64,000 nt of DNA, taken from positions 62,001 to 126,000 of the forward strand of contig JAJOJJ010000017.1 in NCBI GenBank assembly GCA_021208685.1. Direction: 5' to 3'. Positions 24,058-32,350 of this stretch are shown piece after piece. The translations under genes and the position numbers were made by a program. This stretch comes from Saccharospirillaceae bacterium. Its GTDB lineage: Bacteria; Pseudomonadota; Gammaproteobacteria; Pseudomonadales; Oceanobacteraceae. The notes under the pieces are model-generated. The model was not told the origin of the DNA, searched no databases, and worked only from the letters and a program-made list of their open reading frames with translations. How positions within the stretch are numbered: position 1 is the stretch's first letter; every line of letters starts with the position of its first letter.

Positions 24058-24076
24058 TTTTATGAGGATTATCAGC

Positions 24077-26116
24077 ATGCGCCTTTCCCCTCTGTATCTC
24101 GCCATCACACTGATCAGCGCCGCCCCGGTGCTGGCCGATACCGTCAGTCTGCCCCGGGTCAGCGTTACCGCAACCGGCGTCGAACAGGCCGACAGTGAAA
24201 CACCGCTGAGTACCACCACACTGGATGAGCAACAACTGTTCAGCAAAGGTAGCCTGAACGTCGGCGATGCACTGCGGGGGGAGGCCGGGATCAGTGTGGG
24301 TAACGACAGTGCTCAGGGACAAAATCCCTATCTGCGCGGTCTGGGCCGTGAGCGGATTGTGCTGCTGGTCGATGGTATCCGTCTCAACTCAGCCCAGCCT
24401 GCCGGTTCGGTCTCTTCCAGCATGACGCTGGCGCTGGCTGAACAACTGGAAGTTGTGCGTGGCTCCGCCTCATCTCTTTATGGCACAGGCGCCCTGGGCG
24501 GGGTCATCAACGTGCGCTTGCCTCAGGCCCGTTTTGACGATACCAGCTTCACCGCCCGCGCCAGCCTCAACAGCGTGGATAAGCGCCGCCAGTTAGCGGC
24601 GGTGGTCAATACCGGCAATCACAACCATGCGTTGATGCTGGGGGCCGCCGTCGCCAATGTTGATGATTACCAGGCTCCGGCAGGAAAAGTTGAGCAGACC
24701 GGCTACGACAGCCAAAGCCTGATCGGTCAATACCGTTTCCGTCTGGACGATACCGAACTGCGCCTGTCTTACCAGCAACAGCAGGATGACGATTTGTGGT
24801 ATCCGGGTTCGCGCCGCCCGCACCCAACCAATCCGGCCACCCGCAGCATTATTATTCACTCTCCGGAGCAAATCCGTTCGCTGCTGGAAGCCGGTATCAA
24901 TCAGACCCTTGGCGCGGGAAAGCTGGATCTGCGTATCTACCGTCAGGACGTGGAACGCACCATCAATGCCGAAGCCAACTGGCTGCAGCGCGACATCATC
25001 ACCAATAAAGTGACCTTTGAAACCGAGGGTGCCGACCTGCGTTATGACCACTCACTCAATGACCAGCACCAGTTCCGTACCGGCCTCAATTACTGGGAAA
25101 TGAACGCCAATCCTGATCGCTGGATGGCCGGGCCACCCAGCTTTGATACCTTTGTTGCCAACAACCCGTTTCAGGATGGCCGTATCACCGCACTCGGAGC
25201 CTTTGTTCAGGACAGCCTGACCCTGGGGCAGGTGCAGATTCTGACCGCCTTACGCCACGACAAGGTGGATGCCGATGCCGCCAGCATGGGCAATGGCAGT
25301 CGCACCAGCGGTCTGGACCACAGTGATTCCGCCACCTCCGGCAGCCTGGCGCTGATGTACCGCATTAACGACCTGCTGCGTCCTTATGTGCGCCTGAGCC
25401 GTGCCTTCCGCGCCCCGGATATGCGTGAACGCTACGAGAGCGGAGAACGGGGTGATGGTTACTTCTACCTTGGCAGCCCGGACATCAAGGCCGAAACCGC
25501 CCAACAAATTGAACTGGGGCTGAAAGGCAGCAAGCCAACGCTGGAGTATCAGATCGCCCTGCATCAGCAGAACATCGACGACTATATCAGCGGCAAAATT
25601 CTGCGTAATGGCGCAACCGACCCCGCCATTACCGGATGCAGCAGCGCCTACTGCAAACAGACGGTTAACCTCGGCAGCGCCACCATCAAGGGTCTGGATG
25701 CCAGCGCCGACTGGCAATGGATTGAAGGGCAATGGCTGAGTGCCGCACTGAGTGTTATCCGTGGCCGTAATAACGATCTGGATGAAGATCTGTTCCAGAT
25801 GCCCGCCGATGAGCTGAACCTGGGCTGGCGCATGGCGCTGACCAGCCAACTGCAACTGGCCGCCGACTGGCGCTATGTGGCAAAGCAGAATCGGGTGGCG
25901 ACGCAATTCAGCCGGGGCAGTGAAAACCCAACCAGCAGCTTCAATACGTTGGGCATAAGTCTGGCCTGGCAGGTGGGTGCCCAACATGATCTGCAGTTCA
26001 ACCTGACCAATCTGACCGATGAGGAATACCATGAGCACCTCACCGAAGGTCAGGCCGGTACCGAAATCAAGGCGCCGGGCCGTGGTCTGCAACTCAGCTG
26101 GCGAGGACAGTTCTGA
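24077..26116 (+). CDS. TonB-dependent receptor of an ABC-NnrS cassette
   Basis: A 679-residue outer-membrane receptor. A signal peptide ends near PVLADT; the TonB-box-like LPRVSVTATG follows. The plug contains LNVGDALRGEAGISV, LRGLGRERIVLLVDGIRL and LEVVRGSASSLYGTGALGGVINV. The barrel has the heme-receptor-like phrase RLSRAFRAPDMRERYESG and ends in LSWRGQF. It imports a metal chelate, heme or similar. ATG 24077 has GAGGAT upstream; an ATG at 24062 is also in frame. Its stop overlaps the next start (TGATG), so it is coupled to the ABC importer genes. Single-line GC counts here are about 65%, clearly higher than nirS or narX. Confidence 0.88.
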   Translation: MRLSPLYLAITLISAAPVLADTVSLPRVSVTATGVEQADSETPLSTTTLDEQQLFSKGSLNVGDALRGEAGISVGNDSAQGQNPYLRGLGRERIVLLVDGIRLNSAQPAGSVSSSMTLALAEQLEVVRGSASSLYGTGALGGVINVRLPQARFDDTSFTARASLNSVDKRRQLAAVVNTGNHNHALMLGAAVANVDDYQAPAGKVEQTGYDSQSLIGQYRFRLDDTELRLSYQQQQDDDLWYPGSRRPHPTNPATRSIIIHSPEQIRSLLEAGINQTLGAGKLDLRIYRQDVERTINAEANWLQRDIITNKVTFETEGADLRYDHSLNDQHQFRTGLNYWEMNANPDRWMAGPPSFDTFVANNPFQDGRITALGAFVQDSLTLGQVQILTALRHDKVDADAASMGNGSRTSGLDHSDSATSGSLALMYRINDLLRPYVRLSRAFRAPDMRERYESGERGDGYFYLGSPDIKAETAQQIELGLKGSKPTLEYQIALHQQNIDDYISGKILRNGATDPAITGCSSAYCKQTVNLGSATIKGLDASADWQWIEGQWLSAALSVIRGRNNDLDEDLFQMPADELNLGWRMALTSQLQLAADWRYVAKQNRVATQFSRGSENPTSSFNTLGISLAWQVGAQHDLQFNLTNLTDEEYHEHLTEGQAGTEIKAPGRGLQLSWRGQF

Positions 26117-27105
26117 TGCGTTTTATTCTGATATTAGTGGTAATGCTGCCATGGTTTGTGAGTGCAAAACCGGCTAAAACATTGGTACTGGCAGGCCCGC
26201 CAGCCATGGTATCGGCACCGTTACTGCAGATGATTGATAGCGGTGCGCTGGCCGACATTGCCGATACGGTCGAATTCCGTTTATGGAAAAATCCTGACCA
26301 GTTGCGTCTGCTGACGCTGGGTAAACAGGCCGACTTTGTCGCCATGCCCAGCAACGTGGCCGCCAATCTGTATAACCGTGACGTGCCGGTCACCCTGCTG
26401 AACATCAGCGCCTGGGGCATACTGCATATTGTGTCGCGGGATCCGGCGCTGAAAACCCTGACGGATTTTCGCGGTAAAGAAATTGCCATGCCTTTCCGCG
26501 CCGACATGCCCGATCTGGTGTTTGGCCTGCTGGCGCGGCAACAGGGGCTGAACCCGAAAACCGATTTTAACCTGCGCTACGTCGCCTCGCCGCTGGATGC
26601 CATGCAACTGCTGATTATGCGTCGCGTCGATCATGCGCTGCTGGCGGAACCGGCGGTTTCTATGGCGTTACGCAAAACCGGCTCCTACCCACTGAAGCTT
26701 ATTGCCCCGGAACTGCACCGCAGCCTGGATCTGCAACAGGAATGGGCTCGGGTGTATCAGCGTCCGGCGCGGATACCCCAGGCCGGACTGGCCGCCATCG
26801 GCGCGGTTCGTCAGGATGCTGCTGTCATGCAACGGGTCAATCAGGCCTATGCCGAAGCCCTGCAATACTGCCAGCAGAATCCACAGCCCTGCGCGGCAAC
26901 AATGATCAGGGCCATCCCGATGCTCAGTGCCGAAGCGGTGGTTGATGCGCTGCAATTCAGTGGCATGGAAAGCGTCAACCTGCCCCAGGCAGAAGACGAA
27001 CTGCGCTTCTTCTTCAGCCAACTGCTGCAACAGGATGCCGCCATTCTGGGTGGCAGGATGCCCGACGACGCATTCTTTGTACCGGCCGGAGGCGCCACCC
27101 CCTGA
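26116..27105 (+). CDS. NitT/TauT-type ABC periplasmic substrate-binding protein
   Basis: 329 residues with a signal peptide (MRFILILVVMLPWFVSA, cleaved before KPAKT) and an NMT1/NrtA-like fold: LVLAGPPAMVSAPLLQMI, QADFVAMPSNVAANLYNRDVP, DFRGKEIAMPFRADMPDLVFG, and DAMQLLIMRRVDHALLAEPA. No lipobox, so a free periplasmic protein. Relatives bind nitrate, taurine, sulfonates, thiamine precursors or other small organics; the ligand is unknown. Being coupled to a TonB receptor suggests a large or scarce ligand such as a chelate. It overlaps neighbours on both sides by one base. Confidence 0.8.
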   Translation: MRFILILVVMLPWFVSAKPAKTLVLAGPPAMVSAPLLQMIDSGALADIADTVEFRLWKNPDQLRLLTLGKQADFVAMPSNVAANLYNRDVPVTLLNISAWGILHIVSRDPALKTLTDFRGKEIAMPFRADMPDLVFGLLARQQGLNPKTDFNLRYVASPLDAMQLLIMRRVDHALLAEPAVSMALRKTGSYPLKLIAPELHRSLDLQQEWARVYQRPARIPQAGLAAIGAVRQDAAVMQRVNQAYAEALQYCQQNPQPCAATMIRAIPMLSAEAVVDALQFSGMESVNLPQAEDELRFFFSQLLQQDAAILGGRMPDDAFFVPAGGATP

Positions 27106-27916
27106 TGCCTATCCTCGCTGTTCCGTTCGCCTGGCTGGGACGCGCTCTGGCCTACTTATGGTCGGGTTGGGGAGCGATCGCCAGCCTGTTGTTATTTACC
27201 GCGCTGTGGCAGTACGGCGCTGACCATTTCGGCCCGCTGGTGCTGCCACAACCGCTGGCGGTTGGCCAGCAACTGGGACAGATGCTGCACGACAGCGGCC
27301 CCTGGGCCGACATTGCCATTACCGGCCGTCGCGCTTTGCTTGGGTTTCTGCTGTCATTACTGATCGGCAGCGCTTTGGGCATTCTGGCCGGGCTGTCGAT
27401 GACCACGGCCATGCTGTCGCGCCCCATCATTACCCTGCTGATGGGCATTCCGCCTATCGCCTGGCTGATTCTGGCCCTGCTGTGGTTTGGCATGGGCGAC
27501 GGCACTCCGGTGTTTACCGTCTTTATTGCCTGTTTTCCGATTATTTTGTCGGAGCGATGCAGGGTACCCGCACCCTCGACGGGCAATTGCAGGAAATGGC
27601 GCAGATTTTTCGCGTCCCCTTGCGGATGCGCTGGCTCGATTTGTATTTGCCGCATATTTTTTCCTATCTGTTTCCGGCCTGGACTGCGGCGCTGGGGATG
27701 TCATGGAAAATCGTCGTGATGGCCGAGTTGCTCTCAACCGATGACGGCATCGGTGCCGCGCTGGCGGTTGCCCGCAGTCACCTCGATTCACAAAGCTCAC
27801 TGGCCTGGATCCTGGCCTTGATCATCACCCTGCTGGCGGTGGAATACCTGCTGCTGGAACCGCTGAAACGCCATGTGGAAAGCTGGCGTGATGAAAACCG
27901 GAGCAGTCCGCAATGA
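27105..27916 (+). pseudogene. NitT/TauT-type ABC permease with a one-base frameshift
   Basis: Two frames together encode one SsuC/NrtB-type permease of about 270 residues. The first (27105 on) carries the N-terminal helices, ITGRRALLGFLLSLLIGSALG and IPPIAWLILALLWFGMGDGTPVFTVFIACFPII. Then the match jumps by minus one base to FVGAMQGTRTLDGQLQEMAQIFRV, SWKIVVMAELLSTDDGIGAAL and the last helix, ending at 27916. The break lies in the T-run at 27544-27547; one extra T would restore ATT ATT TTT GTC GGA. Either a real inactivating deletion or a base-calling error in a homopolymer. The gene couples to its neighbours by TGATG and ATGA overlaps, as in an intact operon. Confidence 0.8.
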
Positions 27917-28644
27917 GCCATCTGCATCTGCACCAGATTGAACACGAATACGCGACCCGGCCGGTACTGGGACCGCTGGATATGCGCCTGCAGGCGGGTG
28001 AGGCAGTCGCTCTGGTCGGGCCATCCGGCTGTGGTAAAACCACACTGCTGAATATTGCATCCGGCTTGTTGTACCCAACCCGTGGCACAGTAGACAACCA
28101 ATTCCATAATTCCGCGCTGATGTTTCAGCAACCGCGCCTGCTGCCCTGGCAAAATGCACTGGATAATATCGCCCTGGGGTTAAAAGCCCGCGGAGTACGC
28201 CGCAATGAGCGCCAGCGCCGAGCGCTGGTGCTGGCTGAACAATTGGGCCTGAGTGCCGCCGACCTGCAGCTTTATCCGGCCGCCTTGTCCGGTGGTATGC
28301 AAAGCCGCGTGGCGCTGGCGCGTGCACTGTTACCTGAACCCGATCTGCTGTTTCTCGATGAAGCCTTTGCCGCGCTGGATATTGGCCTGAAAACAGAACT
28401 TTATGACCACCTGAACCGCACCCGCCAGCAACTGGGCTGCGCCATCCTGATGATTACCCATGACCCGCAGGAAGCCATGCGGCTGGCTGACCGGATTCTG
28501 GTGCTGGGCAGCACTCCGGGGCGCATACTGGCCGAGTTCTGCCCCGGCCCGCGCAATGGCCTGACAGATGAAGACTGGCTCTTAAGCCGTAACCGTGAAT
28601 TCCTGGCGCTGACCGAGGTACGTCAGGCCTTTCAACTGAGATAA
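27913..28644 (+). CDS. NitT/TauT-type ABC transporter ATPase
   Basis: A 243-residue ATPase with Walker A VGPSGCGKTT near residues 36-45, Q-loop MFQQPRLLPWQNALDNI, signature ALSGGMQSRVALARALL and Walker B DLLFLDEAFAALD, followed by the H-loop MITHDPQEAMRLADRI. This is the SsuB/TauB/NrtD class that energises import. The ATG at 27913 overlaps the permease stop in an ATGA junction. The signature has GGMQ in place of the usual GGMRQ/GGQQQ, still a workable form. Next is an NnrS gene 5 bases on. Confidence 0.85.
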   Translation: MSHLHLHQIEHEYATRPVLGPLDMRLQAGEAVALVGPSGCGKTTLLNIASGLLYPTRGTVDNQFHNSALMFQQPRLLPWQNALDNIALGLKARGVRRNERQRRALVLAEQLGLSAADLQLYPAALSGGMQSRVALARALLPEPDLLFLDEAFAALDIGLKTELYDHLNRTRQQLGCAILMITHDPQEAMRLADRILVLGSTPGRILAEFCPGPRNGLTDEDWLLSRNREFLALTEVRQAFQLR

Positions 28645-28649
28645 AACCT

Positions 28650-29843
28650 GTGCTGTCGTCTGACCACCCACTCTGGGACTCCCCGCACCGCCTGTTTTTT
28701 CTGCTCGCCGCCCTATGGGCCATGCTGGCGATGGGGCTGTGGCTATTGCAACTGCTCGGCATCGACGGGCTGAACAGCATTCCCGGCGGCCCTCTGTTGT
28801 GGCACGCCCACGAATTATTGTTTGGCTTTGCCAGTCTCGCCGTGGTCGGTTTTTTACTCACCGCCGTACCGGAATTTACCCACACCGCCCTGACCGGCAA
28901 AGTCTGGCTGCAACGGCTGGCCTGGTGCTGGGCGGCTGGCCGGGCAGGCTGGTTGTTAAGCGCGGCCTGGCAACCCTCACTGGTGCTGGCAGCCATTGCC
29001 GATACCCTGCTGCTGGGGCTGCTGCTAAAGCTGATTGTTCCGCCGCTGTGGCAGGATCCGGCGCGGCGACACCTGAGCCTGGTCTGGGCCGTATTGGCAT
29101 TGTTATTAACAAACCTGCTTTTTTACCTGTTGCTGCCACATCCCCTGCTGGCCTACCAGAGCCTGCACCTGCTGACCGGCGTATTGATGATTCTGATACT
29201 GCTGGCACTGGCGCGGATTTCCATGAGCATGGTCAACGATGCCCTGCTGGACATCGCTCCGCAGCGGGAGGCTTATCTGGCGCGACCACCACGGCGTAAT
29301 CTGGCCATGTTATGTATTGGCCTCTACAGCCTGCTGGCGGTTGTTCAGCCGGGCAGCGTTATCAGTGGCTGGCTGGCGCTGGCGGCGGCGGCGGCCGTGC
29401 TGAACATTCTGAATGACTGGCATATCGGCCGTGCCCTGCTGCGCCGCTGGGTGTTGCTGCCCTATCTCTGTCTGTGGGTTATCGCATCAGGTTACGGCCT
29501 GCAAGGACTGGGAATTCTGACCGGTAATGGCTGGCAAAGCGCCGGTCAGCATCTGTTGCTGGCGGTGGCCATGCTGCTGATCATTCTGTATGTGCTGCTG
29601 GTTGCCGGGGGCATTCACAGCGGCTGGGGGCTGGACTGGCGCAAACGCACCATGGCGCTGGTTGCCCTGTTTATGCTGCTGACGCTGATACGTTCATTGG
29701 CGTTATTCTGGCCCGAACAGTATTTCACTCTGGTGATACTGGGCGGAACCGGCTGGCTGCTGTGCTGGGCCATACTGACCCCGCTGGTGTGGCGCACGTT
29801 AGTGCGCAAACCGGCCAAGCAGTCGCTGGCCAATCATTGCTGA
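28650..29843 (+). CDS. NnrS-family heme-copper membrane protein (diverged)
   Basis: A 397-residue protein with about 12 membrane segments. The NnrS hallmark is near residues 50-60: LLWHAHELLFGFASLAVVGFLLTAV, matching WHSHEMLFGFALAIVAGFLLTAV of the second NnrS at 44766-45953. NnrS proteins bind heme and copper and protect against NO or nitrosative stress by a mechanism not worked out. The start is a GTG at 28650, 5 bases after the ABC ATPase. It lacks several histidines kept by the other copy. Its position at the end of a TonB-ABC cassette suggests a link between ligand import and NnrS metallation. Confidence 0.8.
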   Translation: MLSSDHPLWDSPHRLFFLLAALWAMLAMGLWLLQLLGIDGLNSIPGGPLLWHAHELLFGFASLAVVGFLLTAVPEFTHTALTGKVWLQRLAWCWAAGRAGWLLSAAWQPSLVLAAIADTLLLGLLLKLIVPPLWQDPARRHLSLVWAVLALLLTNLLFYLLLPHPLLAYQSLHLLTGVLMILILLALARISMSMVNDALLDIAPQREAYLARPPRRNLAMLCIGLYSLLAVVQPGSVISGWLALAAAAAVLNILNDWHIGRALLRRWVLLPYLCLWVIASGYGLQGLGILTGNGWQSAGQHLLLAVAMLLIILYVLLVAGGIHSGWGLDWRKRTMALVALFMLLTLIRSLALFWPEQYFTLVILGGTGWLLCWAILTPLVWRTLVRKPAKQSLANHC

Positions 29844-29855
29844 GCGTGATGTGCC

Positions 29856-29879
29856 GAAAAAAGGGCGCTGACGCGCCCT
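29856..29879 (-). terminator. Terminator after the RIC gene
   Basis: On the minus strand AGGGCGC pairs with GCGCCCT around a four-base loop and is followed by a six-base U-run: a standard intrinsic terminator about 30 bases beyond the RIC stop. The stem may also serve the convergent NnrS gene. Confidence 0.75.
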
Positions 29880-29910
29880 GGAACCTACCCCGAAGTGCGA
29901 GAGAGGAGAG

Positions 29911-30609
29911 TTACTGGCAACTGCCACAGCAGCCAGTGTTTTCTGCAATTGCCTTGGGAGGAACAAAGAGGAAGTAGTTTTCCAGTGTTATGTGCCGCAT
30001 AAGATCATCCACCAGCGTCTGCAATCCTATATATAAGGAACGCCAGCTGTTACAGGCACCAGCAGGAACTTTCATATTATTAGTCAGCCTGCACAGGCGG
30101 TTAATGGCTTCCAGATGCTCCAGATGCTCATCCTGCATCACATTAATTGGGCCATTCGGATAAATACCGCCGGCCAGCATCGGGAACAGAATCTGCTCCT
30201 CTTTCATCATGTGGCTTTCCAACTCGTGGCTAATATCGCGCAGTAGTTCAGATAAACCATGTGGACAATTTGTTGATTCACTGTGCACACGTTCAACTTT
30301 TGCAGCTAAAAATATCAACGTCGGCAACTGTTCGCGATGACGAGCATGGTAGCGCTCCAGTATATGACCAATTAATTTCATGCGGGGTTCTTTATCCCAA
30401 TTAATTGCGACCTCATCATGGTGTCCTGTCATTTCAAGCTCAGCCAGATCAGCAACCACTTCTTCGGGATCAAGCCCTTTAAGCTCCAGAGCCTGCTGCA
30501 GAGTTACCATGCCATGAAGGCAGAAATTGATATCCAGATGATGCAAGAAAGCGGATGCACCGGGAATGGTTGTAGCTATATCACTCAGAGAACGATTCAG
30601 AATGGCCAT
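29911..30609 (-). CDS. RIC/YtfE/DnrN di-iron repair protein
   Basis: A 232-residue hemerythrin-like protein of the repair-of-iron-centres family (ScdA/YtfE/DnrN). The N-terminal domain has HHLDINFCLHG (family Cys motif). The hemerythrin-like part has spaced His/Glu ligands: LGHILERYHARHREQLP, HELESHMMKEEQILFP, MQDEHLEHLEAINRL and RHITLENYFLFVPPK. It repairs Fe-S clusters damaged by NO or oxidants. The C-terminus ends CCGSCQ, an unusual Cys-rich tail. The ATG at 30609 follows GGAG; a longer start at 30651 would lie over the sigma-54 promoter. It is divergent from norR with three NorR sites between, so NO induction is very likely. Confidence 0.9.
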   Translation of the reverse strand: MAILNRSLSDIATTIPGASAFLHHLDINFCLHGMVTLQQALELKGLDPEEVVADLAELEMTGHHDEVAINWDKEPRMKLIGHILERYHARHREQLPTLIFLAAKVERVHSESTNCPHGLSELLRDISHELESHMMKEEQILFPMLAGGIYPNGPINVMQDEHLEHLEAINRLCRLTNNMKVPAGACNSWRSLYIGLQTLVDDLMRHITLENYFLFVPPKAIAENTGCCGSCQ

Positions 30610-30651
30610 AAACTCTCCAGACATAATAGTTTTTTTAATCATCAAGAACAT

Positions 30652-30669
30652 TTAGCAATATGCAGGCCA
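30652..30669 (-). promoter_or_regulatory. Sigma-54 promoter for the RIC gene
   Basis: On the minus strand TGGCCTGCATATTGCTAA matches the -24/-12 consensus TGGCAC-N5-TTGC, with exact GG-N10-GC spacing (GG at 30668-30667, GC at 30656-30655). Transcription would begin near 30643, about 34 bases before the ATG at 30609. Three NorR sites lie 40-110 bases further upstream, the usual distance for an enhancer-binding protein. Confidence 0.75.
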
Positions 30670-30710
30670 GCCGCTAGGATGCATCTTTGCTGCCGATCAA
30701 CAGGCAGGGG

Positions 30711-30762
30711 GTATAAATAACCCGGATATTCCCTGTAAAATCTACACTTTGGTAAATACCAC
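30711..30762. promoter_or_regulatory. Three NorR binding sites
   Basis: Three copies of the NorR core GT-N7-AC: GTATAAATAAC at 30711-30721, GTAAAATCTAC at 30735-30745 and GTAAATACCAC at 30752-30762. E. coli NorR likewise needs three such sites upstream of norVW. They lie between norR and RIC, just upstream of the norR start, so NorR may also repress its own gene. Confidence 0.75.
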
Positions 30763-30790
30763 CAAGCACTTACCAACACAGAGACCTCTC

Positions 30791-32335
30791 ATGCCCGGAC
30801 AACAGCTGCTTAAGGAACTCATCAAAGATATGCCGGCTTGCGAACGCCTTGACCATATCGTTAAAAGTATCCGCACCAGCTTTAACTGTGGCGCTGTCGC
30901 TCTGCTGCGCTTGCAGGGTGAGTATCTGCGGCCTGTCGCCGTCTCAGGTCTGGTTACCGAAGCGCATGGCCGTAAATTCAGTCTGGCTCAGCACCCACGC
31001 CTGTCGGCCGTTATGACCACCAGCCATGCCATGCGCTTTCCGCCAGACAGCCCGTTACCCGATCCCTATGACGGCCTGCTGGAGGCCCAGCCGGGGGAAG
31101 CATTGCCGGTGCATGACTGCATGGGAACCAGCCTCTGGCTGAACGGTGAGCGCTGGGGCGCCCTGACCCTCGACTCTCTGACTCCGGGCACCTTTGATCA
31201 GAGCCGCATTGACGAGCTGGACAGCTATCGCCCGGTACTGGAAACGGCAATCCGTATCAGCATGCTGGAAGAAGAAATACGCGGTCTGCGCCGTGTCCGG
31301 CTGGATGGCGCCGGCAATATCGCCATTGGCACCGAAGCCGACAATGAAATTATTGGTAACAACAGTGCCATCCGTCAGATTAAAAAAGAACTGGATGTTG
31401 TTGCGGCTTCCGACCTGCCGGTACTGCTGCTGGGAGAAACCGGTGTCGGTAAAGAAATCTTTGCCAACTACACGCACCGGCTGTCAGCGCGTTCTGCACG
31501 GCCAATGGTCTATATCAACTGTGCGGCACTGCCGGAACACCTCGCTGAAAGTGAATTATTTGGCCATGTTAAAGGCGCATTTTCTGGCGCCACCAGCGAC
31601 CGCGCCGGACGGTTTGAAACAGCAGATAAGAGCACACTCTTTCTTGACGAGGTCGGCGAATTACCGCTGCCGGTGCAGGCCAAGCTGCTGAGGGTTTTGC
31701 AGAATGGTGAAATACAAAGACTGGGCAGCGATAAGACCCGCCATGTGGATGTCCGTATTCTGGCCGCGACCAACCGCAACCTGAAAGAGCAGATTGCCGA
31801 AGGCGCATTCCGGGCTGACCTGTACCACCGCTTGTCTGTTTACCCTATTCCTATTCCTCCCCTGCGCGAGCGCGAACAGGACATCCCCCTGCTGGCCGGG
31901 CATTTTCTGGAATTAAACCGCACCCGCTTAGGGTTACGCAGCCTGCGCTTATCGGCCGATGCCGAGGCAGCACTGCAGACCTATCCATGGCCCGGAAATA
32001 TCCGTGAGCTGGAGCATGTTATCAGCCGGGCAGCCATCAAGGCGCTGAGCCGGGGAGCACAACGGCACGATATTGTGACTCTGGATTGCCGTTCACTGGA
32101 TCTTGAGCTGCCGACCTCCCGTCACCATGCACACGCAACAGGCGAAGACAGCAGTGATTCATTACTGAAAGCGGTGCAGGGAATGCCAATGAAAGAAGCC
32201 GTTAAATACTTTCAGCAGACTCTGGTTCTGCACGAACTGCAGCAACAGCAAGGCAGCTGGAGCAAAACCGCACGGGCTCTGGGTATGGACCCGAGTAATC
32301 TGCACAAGCTGGCACAGAAGCTCGGGCTTAAATAA
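30791..32335 (+). CDS. norR: NorR, NO-responsive sigma-54 activator
   Basis: A 514-residue regulator: a GAF domain (about 20-170) that senses NO through a non-heme iron in NorR, an AAA+ domain with Walker A GETGVGKE at 215-222, a sigma-54 contact loop GAFSGA at 262-267 (consensus GAFTGA), Walker B TLFLDEVGELP, arginine finger region, and a C-terminal Fis-type helix-turn-helix (SWSKTARALGMDPSNLHKLAQKLGL). The ATG at 30791 is chosen; the upstream TTG at 30749 falls inside the NorR sites. It activates the divergent RIC gene. No NorR site or sigma-54 promoter was found before the nor operon. Confidence 0.9.
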   Translation: MPGQQLLKELIKDMPACERLDHIVKSIRTSFNCGAVALLRLQGEYLRPVAVSGLVTEAHGRKFSLAQHPRLSAVMTTSHAMRFPPDSPLPDPYDGLLEAQPGEALPVHDCMGTSLWLNGERWGALTLDSLTPGTFDQSRIDELDSYRPVLETAIRISMLEEEIRGLRRVRLDGAGNIAIGTEADNEIIGNNSAIRQIKKELDVVAASDLPVLLLGETGVGKEIFANYTHRLSARSARPMVYINCAALPEHLAESELFGHVKGAFSGATSDRAGRFETADKSTLFLDEVGELPLPVQAKLLRVLQNGEIQRLGSDKTRHVDVRILAATNRNLKEQIAEGAFRADLYHRLSVYPIPIPPLREREQDIPLLAGHFLELNRTRLGLRSLRLSADAEAALQTYPWPGNIRELEHVISRAAIKALSRGAQRHDIVTLDCRSLDLELPTSRHHAHATGEDSSDSLLKAVQGMPMKEAVKYFQQTLVLHELQQQQGSWSKTARALGMDPSNLHKLAQKLGLK

Positions 32336-32350
32336 ACCGTACCGCTTTAC

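Noticed and set aside
27540-27550. Programmed minus-one frameshift in the ABC permease
   Set aside because: The bases around the T-run do not form an X XXY YYZ slippery heptamer in the reading frame, and no family precedent is known for such permeases.
30749-30790. TTG start for norR
   Set aside because: It would lie within the NorR binding sites and add residues with no family match; ATG 30791 fits.
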